Source: JBBQRS01 sp038214535 (GTDB taxonomy: Bacteria > Chloroflexota > Anaerolineae > CG2-30-64-16). Taken from it: DNA of 38,141 nucleotides. Location: NCBI GenBank assembly GCA_038214535.1, contig JBBQRS010000042.1, positions 1 to 38,141 of the forward strand, in the 5' to 3' direction. Under the pieces are notes generated by a model. It made no database searches. It was not told the origin of the DNA and was given only the letters and a program-made list of their open reading frames with translations. Within the stretch, counting starts at the first letter, position 1; each line of letters begins with the position of its first letter. Shown here in pieces: positions 24,051 to 32,165 of this stretch. The position numbers were made by a program, and so were the translations under genes.

Positions 24051-24895
24051 CACGCGCCCTCGATCCACGCGTCATATTCGGCGTCATCTATCGTGAAGGT
24101 GTTCTCCGAGCCGGGGAACGCGCCGCTACACACATCATCGCGATACTGGACGAGCGCCTTCTCGATCTGACCTGAAAGCTCTGCGTACTTCTTTGCAAAA
24201 CGCGGCGTGAATCGGTCATACAGTCCGAGGACATCATGGAGCACCAGCACCTGGCCGTCACATCCCGGCCCGGCGCCGATCCCGATGGTCGGTATGCGCA
24301 GCGACTCCGAAATCCGGGCAGCCACCCGATCGGGGACCATTTCGAGGACAATCATCGCAGCCCCCGCGTCTTCGAGCGTGAGCGCGTCGTCCAACAGGCG
24401 TTGGGCGTCTGTCGCCGTCCGGCCCTGTACGCGATATCCGCCCAGTTGCGTGGCCGATTGGGGGGTCAACCCGATGTGCCCGACCACCGTGATACCAGTG
24501 TTGACAATCGCCGCCACCGTGAGAGCCGCCCGGCTGCCACCCTCCAGCTTCACCGCATCCATCCCGGCTTCCTTCAGAAACCGGCCCGCGTTGCGAATGG
24601 ATTCCTCAAACGACACTTGATAAGACATAAACGGCATGTCGCCAATCAGGAAAGCATACTGCGCGCCGCGACGCACCGCCCGGCAATGATGCAGCATCTC
24701 CTCCATGGTCAGGGGGACGGTCGAGTCATATCCCAGCACGACCATCGCCAGCGAATCTCCGACCAGGAGCGTGTCCATCTCAGCCCGATCCGCAAAGAGC
24801 GCCGACGGATAATCGTAAGCCGTCATCATGGTGATCGGCTCATGACGTCGCTTTTTCTCATTCAATGCTGTGATCGTTATCTTCTGCCGCGCCAC
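24050..24895 (-). CDS. panB: 3-methyl-2-oxobutanoate hydroxymethyltransferase
   Basis: This enzyme adds a hydroxymethyl group from methylene-tetrahydrofolate to ketoisovalerate, the first committed step to pantothenate. The TIM-barrel protein of 281 residues shows MMTAYDYPSALFAD, VGDSLAMVVLGYDST, EGGSRAALT, GHIGLTPQS and VLEMVPDRVA with the catalytic Glu. I place the start at GTG 24895: GGGAG (24907-24903) lies seven bases before it, and VARQKITITAL matches family N-termini. The longer open frame to 25012 runs through the leader terminator. First gene of the operon panB-E-C-D-coaX. Confidence 0.95.
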   Translation of the reverse strand: MARQKITITALNEKKRRHEPITMMTAYDYPSALFADRAEMDTLLVGDSLAMVVLGYDSTVPLTMEEMLHHCRAVRRGAQYAFLIGDMPFMSYQVSFEESIRNAGRFLKEAGMDAVKLEGGSRAALTVAAIVNTGITVVGHIGLTPQSATQLGGYRVQGRTATDAQRLLDDALTLEDAGAAMIVLEMVPDRVAARISESLRIPTIGIGAGPGCDGQVLVLHDVLGLYDRFTPRFAKKYAELSGQIEKALVQYRDDVCSGAFPGSENTFTIDDAEYDAWIEGA

Positions 24896-25051
24896 AGGAT
24901 GACTCCCTCTCTCAAAAAGAAAACCCCCGAGACCGGGGGATGATTGGCTGGGACAAACCCATATCCGCCGTCTCGGTCGCCGCCGCGATCCAAGCGACTC
25001 ACAAATGTGCAAAAGTGTGTCGTGCTGGCCGCCCTGCCGGGTCGGCCGCCC
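24896..25051 (-). ncRNA. Structured pan operon leader, candidate pan-motif RNA with antiterminator
   Basis: The predicted 156-nt leader begins with two adjacent hairpins. Hairpin 1 (25049-25024) pairs GC-GGCCG-CCC with GGG-CGGCC-GC, leaving one bulged A on each strand. Hairpin 2 (25022-24995) pairs CGAC-CAC with GTG-GTCG, with opposing unpaired A's. The pan RNA motif known from panB leaders in Chloroflexi, Firmicutes and Deltaproteobacteria is, as I recall, a hairpin with two bulged A's that is often tandem. Further on, CCGAGACGG (24976-24968) can pair with CCGGTCTCGG (24936-24927, one bulge), destroying the terminator below. The ligand is unknown. Confidence 0.6.
24914..24939 (-). terminator. 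Intrinsic terminator in the panB leader
   Basis: On the minus strand CCCCCG (24939-24934), loop GTCT, CGGGGG (24929-24924) is followed by TTTTCTTTTT. It ends only 6 nt before the panB ribosome binding site, a position expected of an attenuator rather than the end of the his operon 150 nt upstream. Confidence 0.8.
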
Positions 25052-25057
25052 ACTGCG

Positions 25058-25085
25058 AGTATAACAGGTCGCAGCGTCGCGTCAA
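25058..25085 (-). promoter_or_regulatory. Putative promoter of the pan operon
   Basis: On the minus strand TTGACG (25085-25080) and TATACT (25063-25058) are 16 bp apart. It lies just after hisE and would start transcription near 25051, immediately before the first leader hairpin. Confidence 0.55.
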
Positions 25086-25095
25086 GATCAGCTGT

Positions 25096-25395
25096 CTATT
25101 CCGGGTCGACAGCAGGCTTAAAACGGCTCGCGAGTTCGGCCTCCAACTGCGTCAGCGTGAGGTCGCGCGCCGCCAGCAGGACAAAGCAATGGTACATCAG
25201 GTCGGCCATCTCCGACACCACGCGTTCGTCCGACTCGCTCAGCGCGGCGATCGCCGTCTCGACGCCTTCCTCGCCGATCTTGCGCGCGATCCGCGGCAGT
25301 CCCGCCTCAAAGAGGGCCGCGGTATACGAGCCGGGGGGCGGTGTCTCCTTGCGCTGCACAATGGTGCACCAGAGCATATCAAAAGTTTCACTCAT
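25096..25395 (-). CDS. hisE: Phosphoribosyl-ATP pyrophosphatase
   Basis: HisE hydrolyses phosphoribosyl-ATP to phosphoribosyl-AMP, step 2 of histidine synthesis. The 99-residue alpha-helical protein has the metal-binding signature KIGEEGVETAIAAL and SEMADLMYHCFVLLA, typical of the MazG-like HisE fold. It is separate from hisI, with a start that overlaps the hisI stop as ATGA. The frame stays open far upstream inside hisI, which is a shadow. Last gene of the his cluster. Confidence 0.93.
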   Translation of the reverse strand: MSETFDMLWCTIVQRKETPPPGSYTAALFEAGLPRIARKIGEEGVETAIAALSESDERVVSEMADLMYHCFVLLAARDLTLTQLEAELASRFKPAVDPE

Positions 25396-25748
25396 GAGGT
25401 TACACTTTCCTTCACTGACGGTTCGAACCGCCGATAGAAACAACTTATCGCACCGGTATGACAGGCCGGGCCGGCAGGGATCACGGTTATCAGCAACGTA
25501 TCGCCATCGCAGTCTACCCGGATATCGGTCACTTGCTGGATGTTCCCGGAGGTTACGCCCTTGTGCCACAACTCTCCCCGACTCCGGCTCCAGAAATGCG
25601 CCTCGCGCGTACTCAGAGTACACCGTAACGCCTCGCAGTTCATCCAGGCCATCATCAGAACCTGCCCGGTCTGCCCATCCTGCACAATCGTCGGGATCAG
25701 CCCCGCAGAGTCCCATTTAAGGGCATCCCAATCTGTGCTTTCAATCAT
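25392..25748 (-). CDS. hisI: Phosphoribosyl-AMP cyclohydrolase
   Basis: HisI opens the adenine ring of phosphoribosyl-AMP, step 3 of histidine synthesis. The 118-residue metalloenzyme has the N-terminal GLIPTIVQDGQTGQVLMMAWMN. Zinc/magnesium ligands are VDCDGD and CHTGAISCFYRR. In many bacteria it is fused to HisE; here two ORFs overlap by 4 bases. Its start overlaps the hisF end by 8 bases. Confidence 0.95.
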   Translation of the reverse strand: MIESTDWDALKWDSAGLIPTIVQDGQTGQVLMMAWMNCEALRCTLSTREAHFWSRSRGELWHKGVTSGNIQQVTDIRVDCDGDTLLITVIPAGPACHTGAISCFYRRFEPSVKESVTS

Positions 25749-26517
25749 CGCACGCGTCCTCCGTCAATCGTATGGCGACGCCACGGTCGGCCAGGTAGCG
25801 CTTCACGGCCCCGATCGAAAGTTCCTGATAATGGAATAACGATGCGGCAAGCGCCGCGTCCGCGCCCCCGGCAGACAGCGCATCGAAGAAGTGCGCCGGA
25901 TTGCCCGCGCCCCCCGAGGCAATGACCGGCACCGAAACTGTGTCGGAAACCGCGCGCAACATCGGGATGTCATAACCGCCGCGTGTGCCGTCCGTGTCCA
26001 TGCTGGTCAGCAGGATTTCCCCTGCACCCAGCTCTTCGACCGTTCTGGCCCACGCCACCACTTCGTGCCCCGTGGGGATCCGCCCCCCGTTGATGAAGAC
26101 TTCCCAGCGGTCGCCGGTCCATTTGCCGTCAATCGCAACCACAATGCACTGGCTGCCGAACCGCGTCGCCCCCGCCGTGATCACCTCAGGCTGCCGCACC
26201 GCGGTCGAGTTAATGGATACCTTATCGGCCCCGGCCATCAGCAGCTCGCGGATATCATCTACCGTCCGAAGGCCGCCGCCGACGGTGAACGGGATGAAAA
26301 CCGTATCGGCGACCCGGCGCACCATGTCAATCACGATGTCGCGCCGCTCGTGGCTGGCGGTGATATCCAGGAACACGAGTTCATCCGCGCCCTCGCGATC
26401 ATACACCTGCGCCTGCTCCACCGGGTCTCCGGCGTCGCGCAGCGATACAAAATTGACGCCCTTGACCACACGGCCATCTTTGACATCCAAACACGGGATA
26501 ATTCGCTTGGCAAGCAT
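25741..26517 (-). CDS. hisF: Imidazole glycerol phosphate synthase subunit HisF
   Basis: HisF is the cyclase half of the HisHF complex. It uses ammonia from HisH to turn PRFAR into imidazole glycerol phosphate and AICAR. The 258-residue TIM barrel has catalytic Asp11 (IIPCLDVKDGRVVKG) and the second Asp in VVAIDGK. Phosphate sites are FTVGGGLRT and VIASGGAG. It lies 6 bases after hisA. Confidence 0.96.
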   Translation of the reverse strand: MLAKRIIPCLDVKDGRVVKGVNFVSLRDAGDPVEQAQVYDREGADELVFLDITASHERRDIVIDMVRRVADTVFIPFTVGGGLRTVDDIRELLMAGADKVSINSTAVRQPEVITAGATRFGSQCIVVAIDGKWTGDRWEVFINGGRIPTGHEVVAWARTVEELGAGEILLTSMDTDGTRGGYDIPMLRAVSDTVSVPVIASGGAGNPAHFFDALSAGGADAALAASLFHYQELSIGAVKRYLADRGVAIRLTEDACDD

Positions 26518-26523
26518 GATTTC

Positions 26524-27327
26524 TCACTCTCCAGTTTGGCCCGAACCTGATTCCGGTGCGCCGGTAGCATATTTTGCTACACGAAGCGCGTCGCGCAGCG
26601 ATATTTCGCCGGCATAGAGCGCCTGGCCGACGATCCCGCCCTCGATGCCCGATGCCACACGCCGCGCAAGCGCCGCAACCTGATCGAGTGAAGCCACCCC
26701 GCCCGATGCGATCACTGCCAATTCGCTTCCTCTTGCCAGCGCCTCGGTCGCTTCGATGTTCGGGCCCGACAACATCCCATCTCGCGACACATCGGTGAAC
26801 AGCAGGCGCACGACGCCCAGATCGCGCATCAGGAGGGCCGCATCTTTGACCTCAATCGTCGTCGCCGCCTGCCAGCCCTCGACCGTAACGTATCCGTCGC
26901 GGGCATCCAGCGCCACGACAATCGCTTCCGCACCGAACTCCTTAACAGCTTCACCCACGATCTCGGGTTGGCGCACCGCTACCGTACCGAGCACGGCGCG
27001 AGACGCGCCTTTGTCCAGGACGCGCGCAATATCGTCCAGCGTGCGAATTCCGCCGCCATACTGAATCAGCAGCGGCGCCGCCTCACGGATTTCCCGCAGG
27101 CGTACCAGATTGATCGGAGCATCGCCTGGCGTCGCCTCCCCACCCAGCGCGCCGTCGAGATTGACCACGTGCAGCCAGGCCGCGCCCTCATTGGCCCAAC
27201 GCTGCGCCGTCGCGGCCGGATCATCTGAGAAGACCGTCGCAGCATCGGGGTCGCCTTGACGCAACCGAACGACCCGACCATGCCGTAAGTCAATCGCCGG
27301 ATAGATGACAAACTCGCCGCTACGCAT
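26524..27327 (-). CDS. hisA: ProFAR isomerase
   Basis: HisA is the TIM-barrel isomerase that converts ProFAR to PRFAR, step 4 of the pathway. It shows IYPAIDLRHGRVVRL with the catalytic Asp, YGGGIRTLDDI, VALDARDG, FTDVSRDGMLSGPN with the second Asp, and VIASGGVASLDQ. I place the start at ATG 27327 (267 residues), close to the conserved IYPAIDL and overlapping hisH by 8 bases. ATG 27357 or GTG/ATG 27369 would overlap hisH more, and no candidate has a clear ribosome binding site. Confidence 0.94.
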   Translation of the reverse strand: MRSGEFVIYPAIDLRHGRVVRLRQGDPDAATVFSDDPAATAQRWANEGAAWLHVVNLDGALGGEATPGDAPINLVRLREIREAAPLLIQYGGGIRTLDDIARVLDKGASRAVLGTVAVRQPEIVGEAVKEFGAEAIVVALDARDGYVTVEGWQAATTIEVKDAALLMRDLGVVRLLFTDVSRDGMLSGPNIEATEALARGSELAVIASGGVASLDQVAALARRVASGIEGGIVGQALYAGEISLRDALRVAKYATGAPESGSGQTGE

Positions 27328-28018
27328 TTGCGGAGGCTCTCTGTGCGCCTGGGTCATCACGCCCGGCAAGCGCCAGGAAGTTTCGGAGGATGCCCAGCCC
27401 GACCGACTGGCTCTTTTCGGGGTGACATTGAATCCCCCACACGTTCTCGATTCTCACCACCGACGCATAGTCCAATCCAAAATACGTGGTTGCCAGCGTA
27501 TGCTGTGAGCCCTCCGGCACACAATAGTAGGAATGCACGAAATAGGCATACGCACCGTCCGCGACTCCATCCAACAGCGGATCGCGCCCATCATGATGCA
27601 GTTGGTTCCAGCCGATTTGTGGCACCTTTAAGCTCCGCCCATCTTCCCCGATCAACCCTCCGGCAAAGCGCTCCACCCTGCCGGGGATCACGCCCAGGCC
27701 GCGGTGCGTTCCCATTTCCCCGCTCACATCGAACAGCAACTGCATCCCAACACAAATTCCAAGCATCGGCACGCCGGCAGCAATCGCATCCAGCAACGGC
27801 CCCTCAAACCCCGCGCCCCTGAGGTTGGCTGCGGCGTCGCCGAACGCGCCGACCCCCGGCAGCACAATCGCCGCCGCATCGCGCAGCCCTGCCGGGTCGT
27901 TCACCACCACCGGCTGCGCGCCGGCGGCCTCTAGTGCCTTGTACACGTTCCGCAGATTGCCCACACCGTAATCCACGACCACAATCCGCTGGCCTGCCGA
28001 CGGTATCTCGCGGTTCAT
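27320..28018 (-). CDS. hisH: Imidazole glycerol phosphate synthase subunit HisH
   Basis: HisH is the glutaminase half of the HisHF complex. The 232-residue class I amidotransferase has IVVVDYGVGNLRNV, nucleophile Cys89 in LGICVGMQLLF (Val instead of the commoner Leu), and the His199/Glu201 pair in QCHPEKS. The ATG overlaps the hisB stop by 4 bases. Confidence 0.95.
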   Translation of the reverse strand: MNREIPSAGQRIVVVDYGVGNLRNVYKALEAAGAQPVVVNDPAGLRDAAAIVLPGVGAFGDAAANLRGAGFEGPLLDAIAAGVPMLGICVGMQLLFDVSGEMGTHRGLGVIPGRVERFAGGLIGEDGRSLKVPQIGWNQLHHDGRDPLLDGVADGAYAYFVHSYYCVPEGSQHTLATTYFGLDYASVVRIENVWGIQCHPEKSQSVGLGILRNFLALAGRDDPGAQRASANA

Positions 28019-28602
28019 GCCAGCATCCCCTTCGTCGAGGGTATCCCCGGCCGGCGCGGGTCAATCCGCGTCGCGCCATCCAGCGCCCGCCCCAACGCCT
28101 TGAAAACCGCTTCCGCCTGATGATGATCGTTCTTGCCGTAGAGAGATCGCGCATGAAGATTCATATGGGCGTGCATCGCGAAAGTCTCAAGAAAATGTCG
28201 GATCAGGTCGGTCTCAATCTGGCCGAGTGATGGTGAGTTCCACGTTATGTCAATTACGGCATAGGGTCGGCCGCTCAAGTCTACCGCGACAAAGCCAAGC
28301 GCTTCGTCCATCGGCACGTAGCTGTGCGCGGTACGCACCAGCCCAACGCGATCCCCCAGCGCGCGCTCCAGCGCCTGGCCCAGGCAGATTGCTGTGTCCT
28401 CGACGGTGTGATGTGAGTCAACGTGCAAGTCGCCGGTCGCCTTGACCTCCAGATCGAACAGGCCGTGATAGGCGAAAAGGTGCAACATGTGATCGAGGAA
28501 TCCGACGCCCGTCTGGATGTCGGCGCGCCCCGTCCCATCTACTTCAAAGCGGACAGACACTTCGGTTTCGCCGGTTTTGCGTTCTACAACCGCATTTCGC
28601 AT
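28015..28602 (-). CDS. hisB: Imidazoleglycerol-phosphate dehydratase
   Basis: This manganese enzyme dehydrates imidazole glycerol phosphate. The 195-residue protein carries the paired His motifs GVGFLDHMLHLFAYHG, DLHVDSHHTVEDTAI, HFLETFAMHAHMNLH and GKNDHHQAEAVFKA. It has no N-terminal histidinol-phosphatase domain, unlike E. coli HisB. AGGAGGG (28618-28612) fixes ATG 28602; the open frame to 28644 is not used. It faces the HAD gene across 110 bp, where promoters for both directions are expected but only a weak + strand one (TTGACA 28656-28661, GACAAT 28679-28684) can be seen. Confidence 0.95.
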   Translation of the reverse strand: MRNAVVERKTGETEVSVRFEVDGTGRADIQTGVGFLDHMLHLFAYHGLFDLEVKATGDLHVDSHHTVEDTAICLGQALERALGDRVGLVRTAHSYVPMDEALGFVAVDLSGRPYAVIDITWNSPSLGQIETDLIRHFLETFAMHAHMNLHARSLYGKNDHHQAEAVFKALGRALDGATRIDPRRPGIPSTKGMLA

Positions 28603-28712
28603 AGTCGCTATCCCTCCTGTTCTTGATAAGCCGATCCGGTTCATGGCGACGCAATTGACAATCCCACCCTTACTACCGACAATGTAACGACCAAATCACG
28701 CAAGGATCATCC

Positions 28713-29744
28713 ATGCCCTTACTCGACCCCAGATCCGAAATCATCATCTTCGATATGGACGGCACACTCATTGATGTGTCCGATTCTTACCGCGCAACGA
28801 CGCCCCTCACAGCAAGTATGTATCTCGAAATCATGGGCCTCACGCCGCCGGAACTCACCGGCGAGGTCTATGACGTCTTCAAGCAAATGGGCGGCTTCAA
28901 CGACGATTGGGATTTGACCACCGGCATCCTGGAAATCATCCTGTCCATGCTCCCTGAAACCGCGCCTTCCCCCCCTGTAGACCCTCCGGCGTTGACCACC
29001 CTGCTACCTGAATTGCGGGAAACCACGCGGCCGCTGCGCCAATCTAAAATACCGTCTCCCGACTGGGACGCCTGGATTGAACCTGTGCGCGCCGCGGGCG
29101 GCGGACTTACCGGGCTACGTCGGCTGACCGGCGGGCGCAACGCGCACTTCGTCTACAACTCCGGCGCCCCTCGCACCACCGATCTCGTTCAGCGCCTCTT
29201 CTCCGAAATTTACCTCGGCGCAACGCTCTTCGAGGAATGCTACGGTTTTCCCGCGCACTTCGTGACAGGAACGGGCCTGATCGAACGCGAGCACCTGCTC
29301 ATCAGCCGCGAGACCCTCGCTGCGCTGGGCCGGAAGTTCCGCCTGGGCATCGCCACCGGGCGCACCCGCTTCGAAGCTGCTCAGGCCATGCGCATCCACG
29401 CGCTTGGCCCCTGCTTCGATGCGGTCGCCACCATGACCGATGCCCTCGAAGCGCAAGTCGCAAATCGGCTCACGGGGCATAACGCCTTGCTCAAGCCCCA
29501 TCCGTTTCTTTTGCAGCAGGCTGCCGATGCTCTGGATGCGCCATCATCTGACCGTCGCCCTTTGCCCGCGATCTACGTCGGAGACACACCCGACGACATC
29601 GTCGCCGCGGTGCGGGCGAATGGCTCACGCTCGTGGCAAGCAATCGGTCTCGCGCCCACCGGCTCCACACTCCGCGACCTTCAACTTGGTTTGGGCGCGC
29701 GCAGGGTCTTCGAACATCCCGACCAACTCATGCAATTGCTCTGA
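28713..29744 (+). CDS. HAD hydrolase inside the his cluster, candidate histidinol-phosphatase
   Basis: This 343-residue cytosolic HAD-superfamily hydrolase is on the strand opposite the his genes. Motif I is IFDMDGTLID (Asp14, Asp16), motif II GIATGRTRF, motif III the Lys of KPHPF, and motif IV YVGDTPDDIVAA. Between motifs I and II lies a large cap of about 200 residues with a proline-rich stretch and FVYNSGAPRTTDL. It resembles the subfamily IA group I remember as TIGR01548, in which an oomycete member is fused to HisB. No other histidinol-phosphatase is in this window, so that role is plausible but unproven. It overlaps the hisC 3' end by 17 bp. Confidence 0.8.
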   Translation: MPLLDPRSEIIIFDMDGTLIDVSDSYRATTPLTASMYLEIMGLTPPELTGEVYDVFKQMGGFNDDWDLTTGILEIILSMLPETAPSPPVDPPALTTLLPELRETTRPLRQSKIPSPDWDAWIEPVRAAGGGLTGLRRLTGGRNAHFVYNSGAPRTTDLVQRLFSEIYLGATLFEECYGFPAHFVTGTGLIEREHLLISRETLAALGRKFRLGIATGRTRFEAAQAMRIHALGPCFDAVATMTDALEAQVANRLTGHNALLKPHPFLLQQAADALDAPSSDRRPLPAIYVGDTPDDIVAAVRANGSRSWQAIGLAPTGSTLRDLQLGLGARRVFEHPDQLMQLL

Positions 29745-30840
29745 GCGCGGCGATCAGCGCATCGGTATGCTGCGGCATTCCCGCGCTCACCCGGATGTAG
29801 TTCGAGAGTCCCGGCCGCGCATAATGGCGCACCAAGATGCCGCGGTTCGCAAGCTGTTGTTTCAATTCCGCGGCGTTGCGCCCCTCCACGCGACAGAGCA
29901 CGTAATTCGCCCGGCTCAAATGCGGCTTCAGATAGGGAATGCCTCGCAGCTCGTCATACAGGCGATCCCGCTCTCGAATCAACGCCCGCACGTCCGCCTG
30001 AATCGCCCCACGGTTTGCCAGGGCCGTCATCCCGGCCACCGCCGCCGCCACGCTCACGTTGTAGGGCTGCTTGGCCTTCCACAAAGCGGGCATCAACCAC
30101 CCGGGGAAAACGCCGTAGCCGAGGCGCAACCCGGCGATACCTGCCCACTTGCTGAAGGTCCGCAAGACAATCAGGTTATCATGGCTGGCGACCCATCCCA
30201 CCACCGACTCCGCCAGCCCGGCGAACTCGATATATGCCTCATCCACAACCACGATCAGCGGCAGCGTGAGCAACGATTCCAGGTCATCAGGCGCTAATAA
30301 CCCCCCGTCCGGGTTATTGGGCGAGGTGAGGAACAACAACTTGGGCGCGACGCCATCGGGATCATCAGAGAGAGCGCGCACCGTCTGGATCACCGTCCGC
30401 ACGTCAACCCGAAAGTCGCTCAGCCGGGGTACGGAGATGACCTGCGCCCCCACCAGCGAGGCGTCGAACCCGTACATCCCGAACGTGGGCGGGCAATCCA
30501 TCACCGCATCGCCCGGCCCGGCGAACACCCGGCTGATCAGGTCAATCAACTCATCGGCCCCGTGCCCCGGCAGGATGTTCGCGGCGGGAACGCCCGTGTA
30601 TGCGGCGAGCGCGTCGCGCAGTTCGCGCTGCTCTGGGTCGGGATAGATGTTCAGGAACGGATAACCCGCCAGCGCCTCTCGAATCGCCGGATGCGCCCCA
30701 TACGGGTTCTCGTTCGCATCGAGCTTGATGATCTCCTGCGGATCGCGCCCCATCTGCCGGCTCAATACCTCGAAAGGCACGATCGGCGTATAAGGCTCCA
30801 TCGCAGCCACATTCCCGCGGAGCAATTCGGCGAAGTTCAC
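29728..30840 (-). CDS. hisC: Histidinol-phosphate aminotransferase
   Basis: This PLP enzyme converts imidazole acetol phosphate to histidinol phosphate. The 370-residue fold-type I aminotransferase shows IIKLDANENPYG, GHGADELIDL, TSPNNPDG, VVDEAYIEF, PLP-Lys231 in RTFSKWAGIAGLRLGY, and the C-terminal RHYARPGLSNYIRVS. The GTG start overlaps the hisD stop (GTGA). The 3' end overlaps the convergent HAD gene. Confidence 0.95.
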   Translation of the reverse strand: MNFAELLRGNVAAMEPYTPIVPFEVLSRQMGRDPQEIIKLDANENPYGAHPAIREALAGYPFLNIYPDPEQRELRDALAAYTGVPAANILPGHGADELIDLISRVFAGPGDAVMDCPPTFGMYGFDASLVGAQVISVPRLSDFRVDVRTVIQTVRALSDDPDGVAPKLLFLTSPNNPDGGLLAPDDLESLLTLPLIVVVDEAYIEFAGLAESVVGWVASHDNLIVLRTFSKWAGIAGLRLGYGVFPGWLMPALWKAKQPYNVSVAAAVAGMTALANRGAIQADVRALIRERDRLYDELRGIPYLKPHLSRANYVLCRVEGRNAAELKQQLANRGILVRHYARPGLSNYIRVSAGMPQHTDALIAALRAIA

Positions 30841-32165
30841 GCGCGCCTCATTTCAGCCGCGGCTGCGTGCGCCGTCAGGCCTTCGGCGCGCGCCAGTTCC
30901 GCGGCCGGCGCCGACAGCCGCCCTCCGGCTTCCGCGCTCAACGCCACCAGGCTGATCCGCTTGACGAAATCCGCGACGCTCAGCGGGCTGGCGTAGCGCG
31001 CCGTACCCTCCGTCGGCATGACGTGGCTCGGCCCCGCCACGTAGTCCCCCAACACTTCAAACGAATAATCACCCACGAAGATGCCGCCCGCGTTCTGCAC
31101 CTGCCCCACCAGGCTCCACGGCTCGCGCACGGCCAGGCACAGATGCTCCGGCCCATACGCGTTGCTCAGCGCCACGGCTTCTGCGAGATCGCGCGTGATG
31201 ACGATGCCCCCGCGGGCCCCAAGCGCCGCCGCCGCGATCTCCGCCCGGCTCAAAGTCTCAAGTTGCGCCGCCAGCTCCACCTGAACACGTTCGGCCAATG
31301 CCTCCGACGGCGTCAGCAGCAGCGGCGAAGCCAGGACATCATGCTCCGCCTGCGCCAGCAGATCCGCCGCGACCCAGGCCGGGTTCGCCGCATCATCGGC
31401 AATAACCAGCGTTTCAGTCGGCCCGTAGAATCCATCAATGCCCACCGCACCGATCACCTGTCGCTTTGCCAGGGTCACAAACAGGCCGCCCGCGCCGACG
31501 ATCTTGTCCACAGCGCGCAGCGAATCCGAGCCAAACGCCATCGCCGCAATCGCCTGCGCCCCGCCCAGCATATAGAGCGCGTCCACCTCGGCGCGATAAG
31601 CCGCCGCCAACACGGTGTCGCTGATCGCGCCGTTCTTTCCGGGGGGTGTACAACAGATCACCTCACCCACACCGGCGACCCGCGCCGGGATCGCCGCCAT
31701 CAGCAACGATGACGGCAGCGGCGCGGTGCCCCCCGGCACGTAGACGCCGACACGGGCCAATGGGCGTACCAGTTGACCGAGGACACCTTCCGGACCCGCG
31801 TCCACCCACGAATCACGCGGCTGCTTCTCATGGAACGTGCGGATCCGCGCGACGGCCAGATCGAGCGCCTCACGCTGTGCGGGCGTCAGCCGTTCGTATG
31901 CGGCCCGCCACGCAGTCTTCGGAACCTCGAGCCGCGCTGGGCTTGCGCCATCAATCCTTTGCGACCACTCGTGAAGCGCCGCGTCGCCGCGCCCGCGCAC
32001 GTCCTTCAAAATCACGGCCACCGCCTCTTGCGGCGTCAGGGGTTGGCCGAAAATGCGCTCGATGCCCGCCAACAGTGCGACCGGCATCTCCTGTTCTTCC
32101 CACGGTGAACGCCGCAGCACGGTCGTGCGCGCCTCATCTGCGTGATAGGTCTTTATGACGCTCAT
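30837..32165 (-). CDS. hisD: Histidinol dehydrogenase
   Basis: HisD is the zinc- and NAD-dependent last enzyme of the pathway, oxidising histidinol to histidine in two steps. The 442-residue protein shows GVYVPGGTAPLPSSLLM, GAQAIAAMAFG, GPTETLVIAD, QAEHDVLASPLLLT, NAYGPEHL (catalytic Glu-His) and GPSHVMPT with a zinc His. The ATG start overlaps the hisG stop by 4 bases. Confidence 0.96.
   Translation of the reverse strand: MSVIKTYHADEARTTVLRRSPWEEQEMPVALLAGIERIFGQPLTPQEAVAVILKDVRGRGDAALHEWSQRIDGASPARLEVPKTAWRAAYERLTPAQREALDLAVARIRTFHEKQPRDSWVDAGPEGVLGQLVRPLARVGVYVPGGTAPLPSSLLMAAIPARVAGVGEVICCTPPGKNGAISDTVLAAAYRAEVDALYMLGGAQAIAAMAFGSDSLRAVDKIVGAGGLFVTLAKRQVIGAVGIDGFYGPTETLVIADDAANPAWVAADLLAQAEHDVLASPLLLTPSEALAERVQVELAAQLETLSRAEIAAAALGARGGIVITRDLAEAVALSNAYGPEHLCLAVREPWSLVGQVQNAGGIFVGDYSFEVLGDYVAGPSHVMPTEGTARYASPLSVADFVKRISLVALSAEAGGRLSAPAAELARAEGLTAHAAAAEMRRA

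Noticed and set aside
24914..24939. This hairpin as the plain end of the his operon
   Set aside because: It is 150 nt after hisE, downstream of a promoter and 6 nt from the panB ribosome binding site, so an attenuator is more likely. A double role is not excluded.
24896..25012. N-terminal extension of panB through the leader
   Set aside because: It would translate through the intrinsic terminator and the leader, and the added residues are unlike PanB.
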